Positions 1-12,745 are shown, numbered from the stretch's first letter. The stretch is DNA of 64,000 nucleotides from Dirofilaria immitis (GCA_024305405.1 JAKNDB010000070.1:752001-816000); one strand, 5' to 3'. The notes: generated by a model not told the origin, from the sequence alone. Program-made: numbers and translations.

Positions 1-2612
1 ACAATGTATATTATAGAGAACAAAAGATATGTATAAAAGATTATCATCTATCATAGAATAATGAACTTTTTGACTATATTCATTTTCTCATAACATTTCA
101 TTTCATAGTTACAAGCTAACAATTAATAACAAAAAATTTAAGTTGAAAAATATCCGAAAATAAAAACTAATGGTAAATGATTAAGGTTATTATATTTTCT
201 ATTAACAATTTAATTCTTAATCCAACATCATATCTATCAGTAATTTATTCATATCTGAAATCTAGTTATATTACATATCAAATAATTTTAGCGTTTATCA
301 AAACGATAAAAGATATATAGTCTTTATCTTATTTCGTTATAATTTTAATAACAAAAATATGTTAATAATAAACTAATAATTAAAAAATGGTTATAGCATA
401 AGAAACTTTTAATTAAAATTTGAAATTAATTAAAATTAAAATCATTAGATTGGAAAATCAAATTTTAAATTTGCTATAATTAAATCCTCAGAAATTCTTA
501 AATGATAATAATCGATTTTTCTTGAAAAAAATTTCTAGAATATTCAATAAGAGGAAAAAGTTTGACATTAATTATTCCGTTTTTCAATTTTAGATCATCT
601 CTACACTGATTCATTCTAACTTGCAATCTCACATCATTTATTTATTTATTTTTTTTTTAGATCTATTTATTGCAATGATTTAAAACTCTTCATATTATTT
701 ATTTATTATCTTTATCAATAGGAATATTAAATAGTATTTATCGTATGATCTGATAAATAGCAGTTTAATTGTTTTTAAAAGATGAGACTATTATAACTTA
801 AAATTTAAACTTTTATTCAAACAATAATTTCAATTACAAGTTGGGCAAAAAGTTCGGTAAATTTCTATGTACAAACATTTCTTATGGACAAAATTTTTAT
901 CTAATTTATAATTTGTCGGAAAAATATGATGACAGTATTATGTTTAATTGCTGCATTTTCATAGATTCATTACTTATAATTAAATTCGTAATTTGTTTGT
1001 TTAAATCATAAAATTGGTTACTTATAAAAGTTATTAATTATTTAATTTTATGACTTCATAAATTCGTTATCATCATCGTTTAGCAAAATAATAGAGAAAT
1101 AATAGCAATAAACTTGATTCTATTCATGAAGAGCATCTGAAGGAATAGTAATAAAATTCTTATAAATTCATTCATTTTAACAAATCTATCAATAATAAAA
1201 ATTAAGTAAAAATAAATGTAAAGTTGATAAAATCAATTTCAATTTATATACTTAATTTTTGATTTATAATTCGAATGTTTAAAAGAACTTAAATATGAAA
1301 TTTATTTGGAAAAAAATTGCTTTCTTCTGAAATTTTTAAAATTTTAAAAATTAAATTAAATCAATTTATGAAAATTAGCCTCTAATATATCTCAATATCC
1401 GACAGCATAATAAACAATGAAACAATTCGTTAAATGTATTAGGAGATGATGTGAAATAAAATTCAAATATTCTAGTGATATTTACAGTTTTAATAATGAA
1501 TTCAGAGTTTTAATAATAATAATAATAATATAACTCTACCCTACTTTATAATTGTTCCTTTTCTTACTATATTTCTGATAGTTATTGATGTAATGATCAG
1601 ATACAGTTATAAATAAAGTAGGATAATTATGTGGAGATGCAAATCTAGCCAAGTTAAGATTGTTTATTGTACCTTTTCTTACTATATAATCAAAATTAAT
1701 AAGAAATTTTGTTCCCAAAATGCTAATTTAAAATTAAACCTTTCACGGATAGGTTAAACAATATAATTAGAAAGCTCTAATTCTACTAGCGATAAAGCAT
1801 TATCTTGAACAAAATGATGAGATATTTTCAAATAAGAAATAATAAAATAAACTACTAAAAATGATGAATCAGAATAAGAGAAAGATAAAATAATCACTAT
1901 ATTCCATGTATCGTATACTAAAATGGAGAAGAAACAAACTTCGAAGAATGGTAATCATTCCTTGGAAAGATTAACGATTACACTATTCTACAAATATCAT
2001 TATGAATGCATTAAATAAATTATAAATAATAATAAGCATTTTAGGAGAATGGTCGACTTTGAAATATAATATTTTAGAAAGATAAATGAAAGAGAAAAAG
2101 AGGAAAGTAAATTTTTAATTTCTAAAATACATTTTTAAATTTATGAGTAAAATATTAAAATATCGAACTGGAACATTCGATTAATGTTACAAATTTCATC
2201 TTTTCTTCAAATTTTACTCAAATAATGACAAGGTTTTTTTTCTTTTTGAAAATTTTCATTATTATCAAATATACGAAAGATTACTGAAGGAATTAAATGC
2301 TTATTGAACAATGAATGCACTGATAAAGCTGTATTTTATCAATCGTCTAAAAACTATACATTATTACATTTTTGCATAAAATTAAAAGCTTAACATATAC
2401 ATTTTTATCTCTTTGAAGATAAAAATTGAGCAAAGTTAATAATTAAATTTCATTCATTTTCACTATTCGCCATCACATTTATTGCTGAATTGCTCAATGT
2501 TTGACCTTTGCACTATCAACAAGCACTACACCTATCTTTTCTAACACTGATAAATATGACCTAAACTCAACCATCGAAAACCGAAACAGCTATTTTTTTT
2601 ATTTATTTCAGC
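1..2612. other. AT-rich non-coding stretch
   Basis: No exon with a credible reading frame and splice sites was recognised here. The sequence is AT-rich with short A and T runs and a small (taa)n run near 1513-1530. The short open frames that occur have no recognisable composition or motif. It may be intergenic, or intron of a gene outside the window. Confidence 0.5.
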
Positions 2613-2909
2613 TTAATACAATGGTTTTGACCTGTAACGGTAATTCCGTCTGCTCCTTTTTATTTCTATAGAAATCGTTTGTACAATGTCATTTGCGAAA
2701 TCTTGACCGAAGTAGATCACGTACGTAATGTTCGGGAAAGTTATTTTTAAATTTTTTCGATCGCAATCGATACTTTTGTAAATTGTATGCATTTTGCAGA
2801 AGTACTTTTCGATGTTTAATGTTGACAAAAAGTCACGCTTTTTCATTAGAAATTGAGGCATTTGTTTTGATATCATATATGACTTTATACATGATCTCCT
2901 ATCTTTCAA
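2613..2909 (-). CDS. doubtful coding fragment, unidentified
   Basis: A 98-codon minus-strand frame is open here, but it lacks an ATG at its 5' end (it would begin with TTG). It follows a possible acceptor (GAAAGATAG) near 2900. An overlapping frame is arguably more protein-like: it is rich in K, R, L and F and contains YVRDLLRSRFRK, but one internal TGA interrupts it near 2835. Two competing frames with mild coding character could mean a real exon with a frame error, an old pseudogene, or chance. I do not recognise a family. It sits head to head with BORCS6, whose first codon is about 170 bp away on the opposite strand, so a divergent promoter is possible. Confidence 0.2.
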   Translation of the reverse strand: MKDRRSCIKSYMISKQMPQFLMKKRDFLSTLNIEKYFCKMHTIYKSIDCDRKNLKITFPNITYVIYFGQDFANDIVQTISIEIKRSRRNYRYRSKPLY

Positions 2910-3079
2910 AGTTTGATCTTATCATCGTAGTTCTATTTTTCAAAGTTTGCTTTTATTTTTCAATATAAAATCTTATTTTTGATGAAATAAATGCTTTTGT
3001 TTTCTATGGTATTATTTATTTACAAACAAAGTGCATATATCCGCAAATAGAGAAGCTTTTTCAGCTCTTTTTATCGTGA

Positions 3080-4201
3080 ATGGATCAACGTATTGAATTA
3101 AATTCGAAAATGGAAATGCAGGCGACAACATCCTATTCTCCAACTATTGATCAACAGCATACTTTTGTAGTTGAAGATTTAGAAGGACGGATTCGTGATA
3201 GTGTCAAACAAAGCAGTGTGAAATCGGATGAAAGTCGAACATCGATGCAGAATATTTCAAATAGTCTCGTACCTGATCCTGATATATTAATAAGCCTTGA
3301 GAACTACGCAAAACCATTTCAACTAATATAGATGTCTTATTACATGATTTGCGTAACTCATTAAAAGGTAGGTTCTTCTTTGAAATTTATTATAATTATG
3401 CCTTGGAGATCCATCCTGATACGTCTCTCCTAGGAACCAGCACGTCGAAAAACTATTCAGTATGTTGAAGTTATTCTAAAATTTAACAATTTTAAATTGT
3501 CTCTTAAAATACTACGACAATTTTCAATGAATTCCCATTGCCCGGCACAACATATCTCCTTATAAGTCTTTTCCTATATACATTTCATAGCTTAAAGAAA
3601 TATTAACAAGCAAGTTAGCCATTACTGTATTCGACCAATGCTTCAGTTTCTTAATTTTCTGCTATAACTTCCAGAAATATTTCCAGCTACTTTTCCTCCT
3701 TTTGGTTCTATCAAAAGGATTATTTAGGAATCAATAATTTAACTGTTCAAGCTACGGAATGTTTTACTGATGCAATTTCTGCTGCCTGTAATTCAGTTGA
3801 TGCTACTATTAAGAATACTTATGCTTTGCTAGCAAAAGTAAGTATCTGAGTCTTCCAAAATTATAAATCAAATTTTCAAAGAATTCGAAATCTCTTAATC
3901 ATCTTTGAGTTTGCAAGATTCCACAAGATTTAGGAAAATGAAAGTATTCAATAGTCCAGTGAATTGTTTTTCTCATTATATTTTAAAGGAGGAGAGAAAA
4001 GACTTATGTTTGCTTGGCATTTGTCCTAAACAAGTTACCGTCTGATTTGCAAATCATTTTTATTTCATATTTCTTTTATATTAGGTCGAGGAAGTTAATG
4101 AAGCAATGACTGGTATACGAAATCTCTCCCAACAAGTGAAAGATATAAAACGTGTTGTGGACTTATTTGAAATGCAATTGGTGACAAATTCAACGACATA
4201 A
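3080..4201 (+). CDS. BORCS6: BLOC-1-related complex subunit 6 (BORCS6-like)
   Basis: BORCS6 belongs to BORC, the complex on the lysosome surface that recruits Arl8 and couples lysosomes to kinesin. Three exons fit: 3080-3367, 3728-3837 and 4085-4201 (TAA at 4199-4201). Intron 1 splits a codon after its first base and intron 2 is in phase 0. The N-terminal half is polar and low in complexity. The helical C-terminal half carries the family pattern: DPDILISLENYAK, then LLHDLRNSL, VDATIKNTYALLAKVEEVNEAM, and a closing VKDIKRVVDLFEMQL. Exon 1 needs one extra A in the run at 3310-3313; without it the frame stops at 3329. AATAAA at 4300-4305 is a plausible poly(A) signal. The gene lies tail to tail with MRPL14. 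The family call rests on recalled BORCS6 sequence patterns, not on a search. Confidence 0.75.
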
Positions 4202-4327
4202 ATCTAATATGCTACTTGCAATTTAATATAATTTAGCACAAATTTTTAATATAAAATAATCAAAATATCCAAAAGACACTATAACAGACATAACGAAACA
4301 ATAAATAATACAAGTCAATTAAATGAC

Positions 4328-5847
4328 TTAAAAGTATTTCGTAGCAATTGATAATATTTTTGAAAATTGTAAATTTGCTCGCTTCCGTTGAAGGATTGCT
4401 GGAATCGGCATTAGTACTCGAGTGCCAAGAGGATTTCCTTCATCATCCTGAAAAAGAGGTGTGTATTTTCAAAGAATGTATAAAAGAGAAAGAATGAGAG
4501 AAATTATAAAGTTTATGGTCTTTGAAGCCTTGAAAATAATCGAGAAACCCATTAGACTCCTGATTACCTAATGCACATAATAAAACAGCAAATTGGAAAC
4601 AAAAATAAATCCCATGCTCCTTTTTTCGACTTAAAGAAGAATCATCAAAGCAATTTGCTTGAATCCATAGCGTTAGAATGAGAAAGTCATCATTTAGACT
4701 TGATAAATCATAATTTCTTCAATTTATTCGTCCGAAAAAAACGTTTTGGAAGGGAGCTTACTTATTTAACTTGAAATTTCTGTCGTATTTCTTTTCTCGA
4801 CACAGAAAGGATCTAATGATAGGATTGTAGGGGAAAACAGGATGCAAACAGTAACCTGGTTGACTTGTAAGATGGTGGAGGAAATTAAGTATAAAATTAA
4901 GTAGAAGACCGAAAAAGTTATAAATATGGTATGAAACATCGAAAGACAGTAAAACTGACTAATTGTTTCAAAGATTGATTACTTCAAATATTTATCAAGT
5001 AATAAGCAATTAATATAATACTTACCAGAAGTACGATATTATTGGTATCTGTTGAAGGTATTCCGTGCTTACGATAGTCTACATGGATTTTGGCTCCCAC
5101 TACAAACGCTTGCTTCATCTCTCCTCGTATTGCAACCAGAATCTAAATATAAGTTAGAGAAAAAGTGCCTCAAAATCTAATAAGATAGAAATCCATCATC
5201 AAGTTCTTTAACCATTAGATTATTTAAGAAATTTTATAAATTGCTATGTAAAAGAATTACTGACTGTATTAATTTATGAAATTATGTCATCTCTTCCAAT
5301 TCATTTCGGGATTAAGATCTATTTATTATCAAATGAATCATAATATGATTTCTCATATATGAATTAACATAAAAAAGACGAAAAACATTACCTTATCACC
5401 AAGAGTAGCATGGGGCATATGTTTCTTTCGGCCACCAGGTTTGTAAACATCGATACAATAGGCTAATTTACCGGATGTATTGGCCTCTTTACCGAGTTCG
5501 GAATTGTCAACAACTAGCAATCGTGTACGACGCTCGATACCTGTACTGGGCGGTCGAGTTCGATGTCGACTCAATTCGTGTCTGAAAGAAGACCAGGAAA
5601 CTGTGTATATTATTGTCTCAGATCTATTCTCCTATCATTTTTATATTATAATATATTTAATTAAACAAGTTAGTCATCAGATTGAAATTCATTATTTATA
5701 GTTAAATGCTCGGTTGGAATGCATTATTTTTTCCCTTTATTCCTCCTGAAAAATTAGTTTTCATTTATATGCTATACGCAGAACAGAATTTTCGCACTGC
5801 GCCATATCGCAAACAGGAAAGTACGCGGTAAATAAAATTTTCGGCAT
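4328..5847 (-). CDS. MRPL14: mitochondrial large-subunit ribosomal protein uL14m (MRPL14)
   Basis: uL14m is a core protein of the mitochondrial large ribosomal subunit. Three exons are clear on the minus strand: 5392-5581, 5026-5142 and 4328-4447 (TAA at 4330-4328). They join in phase and give the L14 order: LLVVDNSELGK, IDVYKPGGRKK, LGDKILVAIRGEMKQAFVVG, GIPSTDTNNIVLL, then DDEGNPLGTRVLMPIP and a basic C-terminus ending ATKYF. The exon at 5581 starts with an acceptor in phase 2, so a short upstream exon must carry the start and the import signal. A candidate is ATG at 5847-5845 with exon end at 5825 (7 codons plus 2 bases), but its donor is weak and the leader would be short. The 3' end is 126 bp from the BORCS6 stop, so the 3' UTRs probably overlap. 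Confidence 0.9.
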
Positions 5848-6769
5848 AAAATCCTAACTTGAACTGTTTATTATGCAAAATAAAACACATATTTTATCAG
5901 TCCAAATGACAAAAACTAATTCACAAGTAGTAATAACTAATTATATGATATATATTCATGATGCAAATCAGTGAATAATATTTTTAGCTATTAATTCGGT
6001 AGAGATGATTCATTTATATATTCATAGTCCATAATTCCTTTTTTTTAATTTAAGAAATATTAAACTAATAAATCAGAAAAATACACATAACAAAAAAATT
6101 TAGAGGACAATAACACTATAAATAGAAGAAAAATAAACCCGCGAAAGTTTAATTATTTGAATAGGTCCTAGTGAATAATTCATACAATAGGTATATGTCA
6201 TAAACAGTCAGAATCAAAGCAATTAAAAATGTCAAATAAAACATAAACGAAAACTCAACTGCCTTTAAACTACTCAGAAAATATTTCACTAGGTTAGATA
6301 CAAATACACGTATCTTAAATTACTAGTAAAAAAATGAAACATTTTATAGGTCTTACAGTATTCATTTGGTAAGGGCTTGATTTTTTAAAAGGTCATATCA
6401 ATATTCTTACTTCTATGCTATTATCCTAAAATATTAATTATCCCAGTCATTGAACTGAAATGGAGACAAAAAACTTTTAATTTTCAGGCAAACCCATTAT
6501 AGCAAACTTCCCTCTTTTTTGTCATATTTTTCTTTTTTCTCTCTCCTTTTTCTCTTTACTTAAACATCTTCACATTTTACATATATCTTTTTTCTTATGT
6601 TTCCAAAAACTTCAGAATGTAGCGAATTTGCGAAATCTGAAATCAATCAATGTGATAACTTCAAGAAATTTTGTTTCTAAACGCTAAAAATATATTTATC
6701 GCAGTGAAGAAAAAGTGCTCCATTTAAATTCGTATTACAATTGTTAAGTTTAGAACCATTTGTCTAAGC
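5848..6769. other. intergenic spacer
   Basis: No supported exon. A pyrimidine-rich stretch lies at about 6510-6560. On the minus strand this region would hold the promoter of MRPL14 and the 3' flank of the DUF5522-like gene. Confidence 0.5.
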
Positions 6770-7359
6770 CTAGATATAAAAGGCACCATTCCATACTTTT
6801 GATTTCCTAATTTGCATTGTAGCATTTTCATGCTGGAAGGGACAATGACGACAACCGCTACCACAGCATTTCCTCTTAACAAATGCTGCGATACAGTCAA
6901 TACCAGAAAACCTTTTTTGGATCTTTATAAGACAACCGTCGTTCTCGAATGGCTTTCAGATGCGCCATGTAAATATCACGTTCTTCAGTCGTCATCCCTG
7001 AATATGTTTGCCATGCTACTTTCGCCTTTGCCATTGAATCTTCGAAGAGAACATAGTTTGCTATAAGTTTCCCATCTTCACCAATTTCTGTTTTATAAAT
7101 ATTTTTTCCAGTTCCTCGTGATTTAGCATAAATTGGTGCTGCTGTTTCACGAGACAATTCAAGGAACGATGACTTGGAATCAACACTATCCGAAAGTGCT
7201 GTTTCGTTTTTCGCAGAAATAAGAACTGTTGCTCCATTAGCAATATTAGTAGTCGCTGTTGTCTGTTCTATCTGTTTCGAAAATTCAGAATCCTCCAACT
7301 TCGTTCGATCATTAGAACAAGAGGATAAATTATTACAGCAGCAACAATATATATCTCGC
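6770..7359 (-). CDS. DUF5522-like protein with CCGSGCRHCP cysteine motif (frame-disrupted)
   Basis: The last exon is read from an acceptor (TATATTTCAG) at 7360 down to TAG at 6772-6770. Its body is polar and Ser/Thr-rich. It is followed by a helical charged stretch (AKVAWQTYSGMTTEERDIYM) and the C-terminal motif CCGSGCRHCPF, typical of the short proteins grouped as DUF5522 in bacteria and eukaryotes. The function of the family is unknown; four cysteines and a histidine suggest metal binding. Reaching the motif in frame needs one added A at each of two minus-strand A runs, opposite T 6913-6918 and T 6869-6871. Without them the frame ends as KKVFWY. The frame has no ATG after the acceptor and meets TAA just upstream of it, so the start lies in an unseen upstream exon. 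The call rests on the motif. Confidence 0.6.
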
Positions 7360-8109
7360 CTGAAATATATGTGCAAAGCTTACCACACGGCACTTAACCC
7401 AGAATAATAGGAAGTGTGCAAAAATCCGATATGGTATATCTTAAAACGAAGAATTATTATTGTACATTTTTATAAATACTATCAATAAATTAAAGACATG
7501 TAAAATGGCCGGAAATGAAAGAAAATTAGAAGAATTCCATAAAGGAAGTAAAACTAAGGAAATATTCATCGCTGAAGTAGGTCAAACTGATACGAAACAA
7601 AATGAAGAAATTGAAAAAAATAAGCGTTTTTGTTTCTTACATTCACAAAACTATTTTATTTTCAAGAATGAAAAAAAGAGAACTAGATAAAAACTTTAAA
7701 AAAGAATCTCAAAACTGCCCAAAAGAATAGAAGAAATTTAAATTAAGAAATGTCAATTAAAATTTGTTTTAGGCATTTTTCAAATTAATTGATGATATTT
7801 TTGTTTTTCAAGCAATTATTTCATCACCAACTTCTATAAATGAAATGACAGTTCTGACAAAAATGATTTCCGCTTTTTGGCAACAACAAAAATTCTAGAT
7901 AACATTCGATTAAAACAAGAACAAAAACATTTTGCTTCCTTTAACAATTTATATATCTTTGCTTTTCATCACTTTTTCGAGCTCCCACTACTTTATTAAT
8001 AATGGTTTATTTATTTTATCATAATTCATAAAATAACAATTGTATAATTAAAGAAAGAAGAAAATGCCATGAAATACCTCGGATCATAAATCTAAATAAT
8101 TTTTTCAAA
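7360..8109. other. spacer, no supported gene
   Basis: The 5' end of the DUF5522-like gene must lie in or beyond this stretch, but no convincing first exon was found. A plus-strand ATG at 7505 opens about 60 codons of charged, low-complexity sequence. It has no splice partner and no recognisable motif. Confidence 0.4.
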
Positions 8110-8441
8110 GTGGGTTACTCTGCTCGATACCCCAACCAGCCAGAAATTATATGTTCTAAAGACAAGTCAACATGAATCTGAATGGCTCGATATCTTCCAC
8201 AATGTCCCCATCATACTTCCCAGCATGTGGTCAACAAAAAATATTAAGCTTTTAATCAAGGATTTCAACTATAAAAAAATTAGGAAATTCCGAAATTATA
8301 TAGATTTATAAGAGCTGCGAAAATTTTTGAAACTAACAATGGCTGGGGCCACCATCGTCCAGATGCCAATGCTTTCGAGGTAAATAAACAAACATCTGGT
8401 GCAGCAAATCGCTGAATATTATAAGTTGCTAATCCAATCAT
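8110..8441 (-). CDS. putative small gene, unidentified
   Basis: An ATG at 8441-8439 follows TTTGCAG directly, as expected for a trans-splice acceptor. It opens a frame of about 35 codons that includes FAAPDVCLFTSKALASGRWW. Two donors are possible, at 8337 and 8333. With the second, an exon starting after TTTTTTATAG near 8267 stays in phase and runs to TGA near 8175. Another frame of the same stretch stays open to TAA near 8114 and ends SGWLGYRAE, so the exon structure is unresolved. Base composition is richer in G+C than the flanks, which supports coding. No family is recognised; a small mitochondrial or membrane protein is only a guess. Confidence 0.35.
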
Positions 8442-9461
8442 CTGCAAATCAAAACTTTGAGAAATTATGATAAAGATATAACATCTTTCTCTATCTTAAA
8501 ATAGTATTTTTTGAAATCTCAACAACTCGAGAATTAAACTGTATAGATAAAAATCACACAATCAATTTGCAAAAAAGAAATGCAATCATTCATTAAAATT
8601 ATAAAGTTGAAAAAGATAGAAAGTTGAATTGAGTATTTGGTGTCGAAAAACAAATTTTCAAATGCAATAAATACTTTCTGCAAAAAGCAGATGTCCGACC
8701 AAACACAAGCACCCGGCCCAGCTGGTTACTTCTGACCGAACTTGCAGACTTCACAAATCAATAGCAAATATAACAAAAATATTTGAAATTATCGATTTTA
8801 TTTCCTGGATATATCCTAAAAGGATTTTATTGGATGAGACGATATTTACTCTAAATAAGCCAAATACCACAAATGAACTTTAATTTTGAGTAGGTATATA
8901 AACCAAAAAGTAACATACCATCCGCCTTATCTAACTTGAATTTTCGAAAGATTTATGGGATTAGAACTCTGATAGCATTTTAAACACATATATAAAGAAA
9001 AACAAGCATTTCATAATACTTGATATAATTTAACTGGAAAATTGAGCTTAAGAATTTCCAACTATAAATTGATGTGATGTAACAATAAGTCTGATTTTGG
9101 GACAAATAGTAAGTCTTTAGATTCCCAAATCCGAATCAATTTTTTCAACCAAAATCCTCAAAATTTATCAACTAACAAAATAACGTAAATAAGCAGACTA
9201 AAAACAGATCATAAAATTATTGTTACATATTAAAAAATCCCGCGTATGGATCAATGTCTGGCAATCATAATATATAGTGTAATTAAGTTTGTTAATCCAT
9301 AATTTTAGTAAATAAATACAGTTTATCACACATCAAAATGCGAAAGGATTTTCAGTGAAAAATAAATCGAAATTTCTTTATTCATAACAACGATATAAAG
9401 AAAAATAAATTATGAAACAAAAATATGAGTAATCAGTTTGATTTTAATGGACAAATGAAAA
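8442..9461. other. intergenic spacer downstream of SRPRB
   Basis: AT-rich sequence with no exon that I can support on either strand. It contains the SRPRB 3' flank on the minus strand. Confidence 0.5.
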
Positions 9462-11245
9462 TCATAGACCAGCGATCCACGCTTGTATTGCTCCAATTTC
9501 ACAGTGCTTATCACCATTGACACTTTCGTTCTCCTGTTTTACAAAACACTCAATGAAATTCAAGCATGAGGATGATAAATCATCCCAGTGAAAACTCTTA
9601 CCTGAAAAGCTTTTGTAAAGATGAATCCTTGAAAAATTTAAGAATTCTCATAAAATTCTGAAACAGTTATTCAAACTTTTTGAATCTTTGAATTAACCAT
9701 TAAAATCTCAAATCCGGTCTTCAAATTTTATGAAAGACTATATTTCTTAAAGTAAATCAGAAAACAAAAACATACCTGTACTAGTTAGAGTTTTCTTTTT
9801 GCTATACCATCAGTGAAATCTAAAGCTACTTCACGTGTCCCATTGATATAGCCAAATTCTCGCTCTAGCACTGAACGCACAGCCTTTAACAACTAATTTC
9901 AAAGTTTTGATCTAACAGTTTTTTTAAAAACTATCCATAACATATCGGGAAGAAAATGCTCCTTAATTCTTAAAAATTCTGAGCGACAATTCGAAGTTAT
10001 ATCAAAAATGAATTCAAAAGCTGCCAAAATCAAAAATAAAGCGAGACTGAATAATTTCCAACAAAAAACAAATTTCAAAATAAATATAAATCAACACCTG
10101 CGAACTTTTAGCTAAAGGACAATTTTGCTTATTGCATGCTACAAGTATCGGAATTTTCTTCTCCGATTCATACAAAACATCATATAGAAATGCTGCGACG
10201 TCACGGGACCTCTTGCTAAATGTTGAACTGTCGATAACAAAGATAATACCTTTCAAGTTATTTCGATTCTAAAATAATAGTATCTACGGATTAAATTTTG
10301 ACGTATCACCAAAATTTGATTTCAAAAATCTAACAAATTTTTTGATATATCTGTATCTTAGATAGAAGACTTATTAATGTGAAATTTCTCATATAACTGA
10401 AAAATTGGTATGGCAGAATAGATATTCAACAAGCTATATTTAATCGTAAGTTTCCAAAAAAAAATTACACGTATAGAAATTTAATAATCGATAAATTTGT
10501 AAGAAATATTAAAGTTATAGCAAGTAAACATGGTAGCAACAGGATAAAATAATCTACCTTCTGCAAGTACTTCCCAAAAAGTTGTTTTCGAAGCCTTTCG
10601 GATCCAGGAAAATCGACTAGAGTAACCAAACTATGATTTGATATTAAACATCTTCACAACAATTTTCTTTCAAAGATGTGTAAGTTTTCGGACTATAATC
10701 TGAAAAGTGTAAGAAGCAGATTTCTAAGAACGAGTACTCTTTTTCTTTGAGACTCATTCAGTTCTTTCAAAACAATGATTCTAGAAAAATAAAATAAATA
10801 GTTGAAAAGCGAATAACAGTTTGAACTTGTTAAATTTAACAAATAAGGATAGTGATTTTCGTATTGAACGATTCTCCTAGATCCACTTAGATTTTGCATT
10901 TTATGAAAATCATCATTGCCGCATAATCGAAAAATACGACAACACAAAAGTTGGAGGAGGCTTTTGATCAATAACTAACAATTGCATCGAGAGGAATATT
11001 CGAAATAATGTATTTCAATACTAGGGATGAAAACAATATTTACTTGGATTAATTAGCTTCGAAAACAGCATCGTTTTTCCAGAATCGCATAATCCCACGA
11101 TAAGAATTGTATTACCACGAGTAAACCTTCTCTTTAAAATATATGCAAGTATTGATACAAGTATCACTATACAAGTAATCCAGATTTTAATTGTTGCACC
11201 AAACCTATTATTATCCATCGATTCATTCCAAACTTTGTCCTCCAT
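9462..11245 (-). CDS. SRPRB: signal recognition particle receptor subunit beta (SRPRB)
   Basis: SRPRB is the ER membrane GTPase that anchors the SRP receptor alpha subunit. Five exons were traced: 11044-11245, 10558-10699, 10098-10268, 9808-9892 and 9462-9601 (TGA at 9464-9462). The protein starts MEDKVWNESM and has one N-terminal membrane helix (IKIWITCIVILVSILAYIL). The GTPase motifs follow: P-loop GLCDSGKT, switch region VDFPGSERLRKQLFGKYLQ, FVIDSSTF, NKQ in ACNKQNCPLAKS, and a C-terminal FIECF with GAIQAWIAGL. Exon phases agree except that exon 2 lacks one base: the T run opposite A 10646-10648 must gain one to join EDV to the switch region. The ATG at 11245 comes one base after a TTTTTTCAG acceptor and about 95 bp after the stop of the upstream gene. 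This suggests an operon with SL trans-splicing. Confidence 0.92.
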
Positions 11246-11255
11246 CCTGAAAAAA
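11246..11255 (-). promoter_or_regulatory. probable trans-splice acceptor of SRPRB
   Basis: On the minus strand the sequence reads TTTTTTCAG, followed one base later by the SRPRB start codon. No upstream SRPRB exon is needed for the known protein. A spliced leader joining here is the simplest reading for a downstream operon gene. This is inference from nematode gene structure. Confidence 0.55.
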
Positions 11256-11339
11256 GATATGAAAAGTATCACCGCAATATTTTTATTGAAAAATGTAATG
11301 ATCATGTCTAATTCAGAAAGCACATCACCATATGATTCG

Positions 11340-12745
11340 TCATAAAATGACTTCAAGAGTGCATTGAAATCCTGAAAGATAATAAGGTATAGCAAAAAAT
11401 GAATGGATATGTAAATAAATATGGTGATAAGACAACCAATTACAGAAATGTGAGAATAAGTATAAGGGAATCTTTATAATACTTATACATAACAAATATA
11501 CTATATAATAACAAATAGACGTGGCGATTAACAAATAGCAGAAATAATAATTTTCAGACTGGTCAGTAAAATGCATTTTCGATAATATAATAAAAATATG
11601 CTAGATATAAATTTATTTTCTGGAAAAATTTTCCGGATTAAAAATTAACTGACTGCGACGATTAGCATAAACACTGCCAAAAGAAAATTGAAAAATTTAG
11701 CAACATGAATTTATAATTGCTTGTGCTAAAAGAAAGAGTCTAATTGTATTTATAACAATCGGATCATTTTTCTCAGAACTGCAAAAGATTATAATAATAA
11801 CTCCCTAGCATGCATTTTTTTTTCAAAAATTATATATACAAATCATAGAAATTTAATAAATTCCCACAAACAAAACTCAAAATGAAAACCGAAAAAGAAA
11901 AGTGATCTAGGAAAAAAAGCATAATTTTGTAGGAATAAGAAAGTAAAAACTTCAAAAAGGAAAATGGAGATTTTCTGAAGAATAGATTTTATAAACAGAA
12001 AAGAATCTCTAACTAGAAGAATATATCCAGAATGAAAACATATCACCATAGGATTTAAAAAATAAGTACATTATTGAGTCCTGAATTCTACAAGACCAAA
12101 TATCATACTGAGAGAACAGTAAAACAAATAGTTCACATTAAAAAATTGCTATAAGCACTATGTCTTTTTTTTTTAAAATCATTTCAAATTAAAACGTCGC
12201 TTTACATTCTCTGGAAGTGACGCTTTTCCTTTCACTTTTGCTTTTCTTCAAATAGTATTTCGCGCCCAACTGAAAACTGAGCACATGTTAAATTTGGAAT
12301 AAATATTTTTAAGGAGCAAATTAAAACAATTTAATAAAAATAAGAAACATAAAACTAAAAAGTTTCAAAAAAAATGTATCCAATAATAAGACTACTCAAC
12401 ATATAATTATTTAACAACAAATTATCGATTAAATGCTTTATTTGCTATCAAAATGAAAATATCAAATAGGCTAGTTATAATTAAGCTATAGGTATATCAA
12501 ATTCTAAAAAGACACATAATGTAATGTGCGTGGAAGGATGAAATTATGTATATCAAAACTGGTATTATTTCAAAAGTGTCTTTTATCTTCTATAGAAAAT
12601 CATCATATAAGTTTAAAAATCCTACGTTATATTATGATAGTCAGTCCGAAAGCCATTTTTCTTATTCTTTTTCAATTGTTACTTCATCTGTAAGATCGCT
12701 CATCGAGATGATCTTTTTAATTTTTATGTAAGTTCTACTCATCAT

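Noticed and set aside
3675..3837. Longer version of BORCS6 exon 2 starting at the CCAG at 3674
   Set aside because: It does not join in phase and adds a stretch absent from the family. The acceptor at 3727 joins in phase.
7460..7690. Plus-strand 76-codon frame
   Set aside because: Charged low-complexity sequence without splice sites or recognisable motif.
9780..9807. Later donor for SRPRB exon 4 (GTACAG|GTATG)
   Set aside because: It would include an in-frame TAA. The donor at 9807 joins in phase to exon 5 and matches the family.
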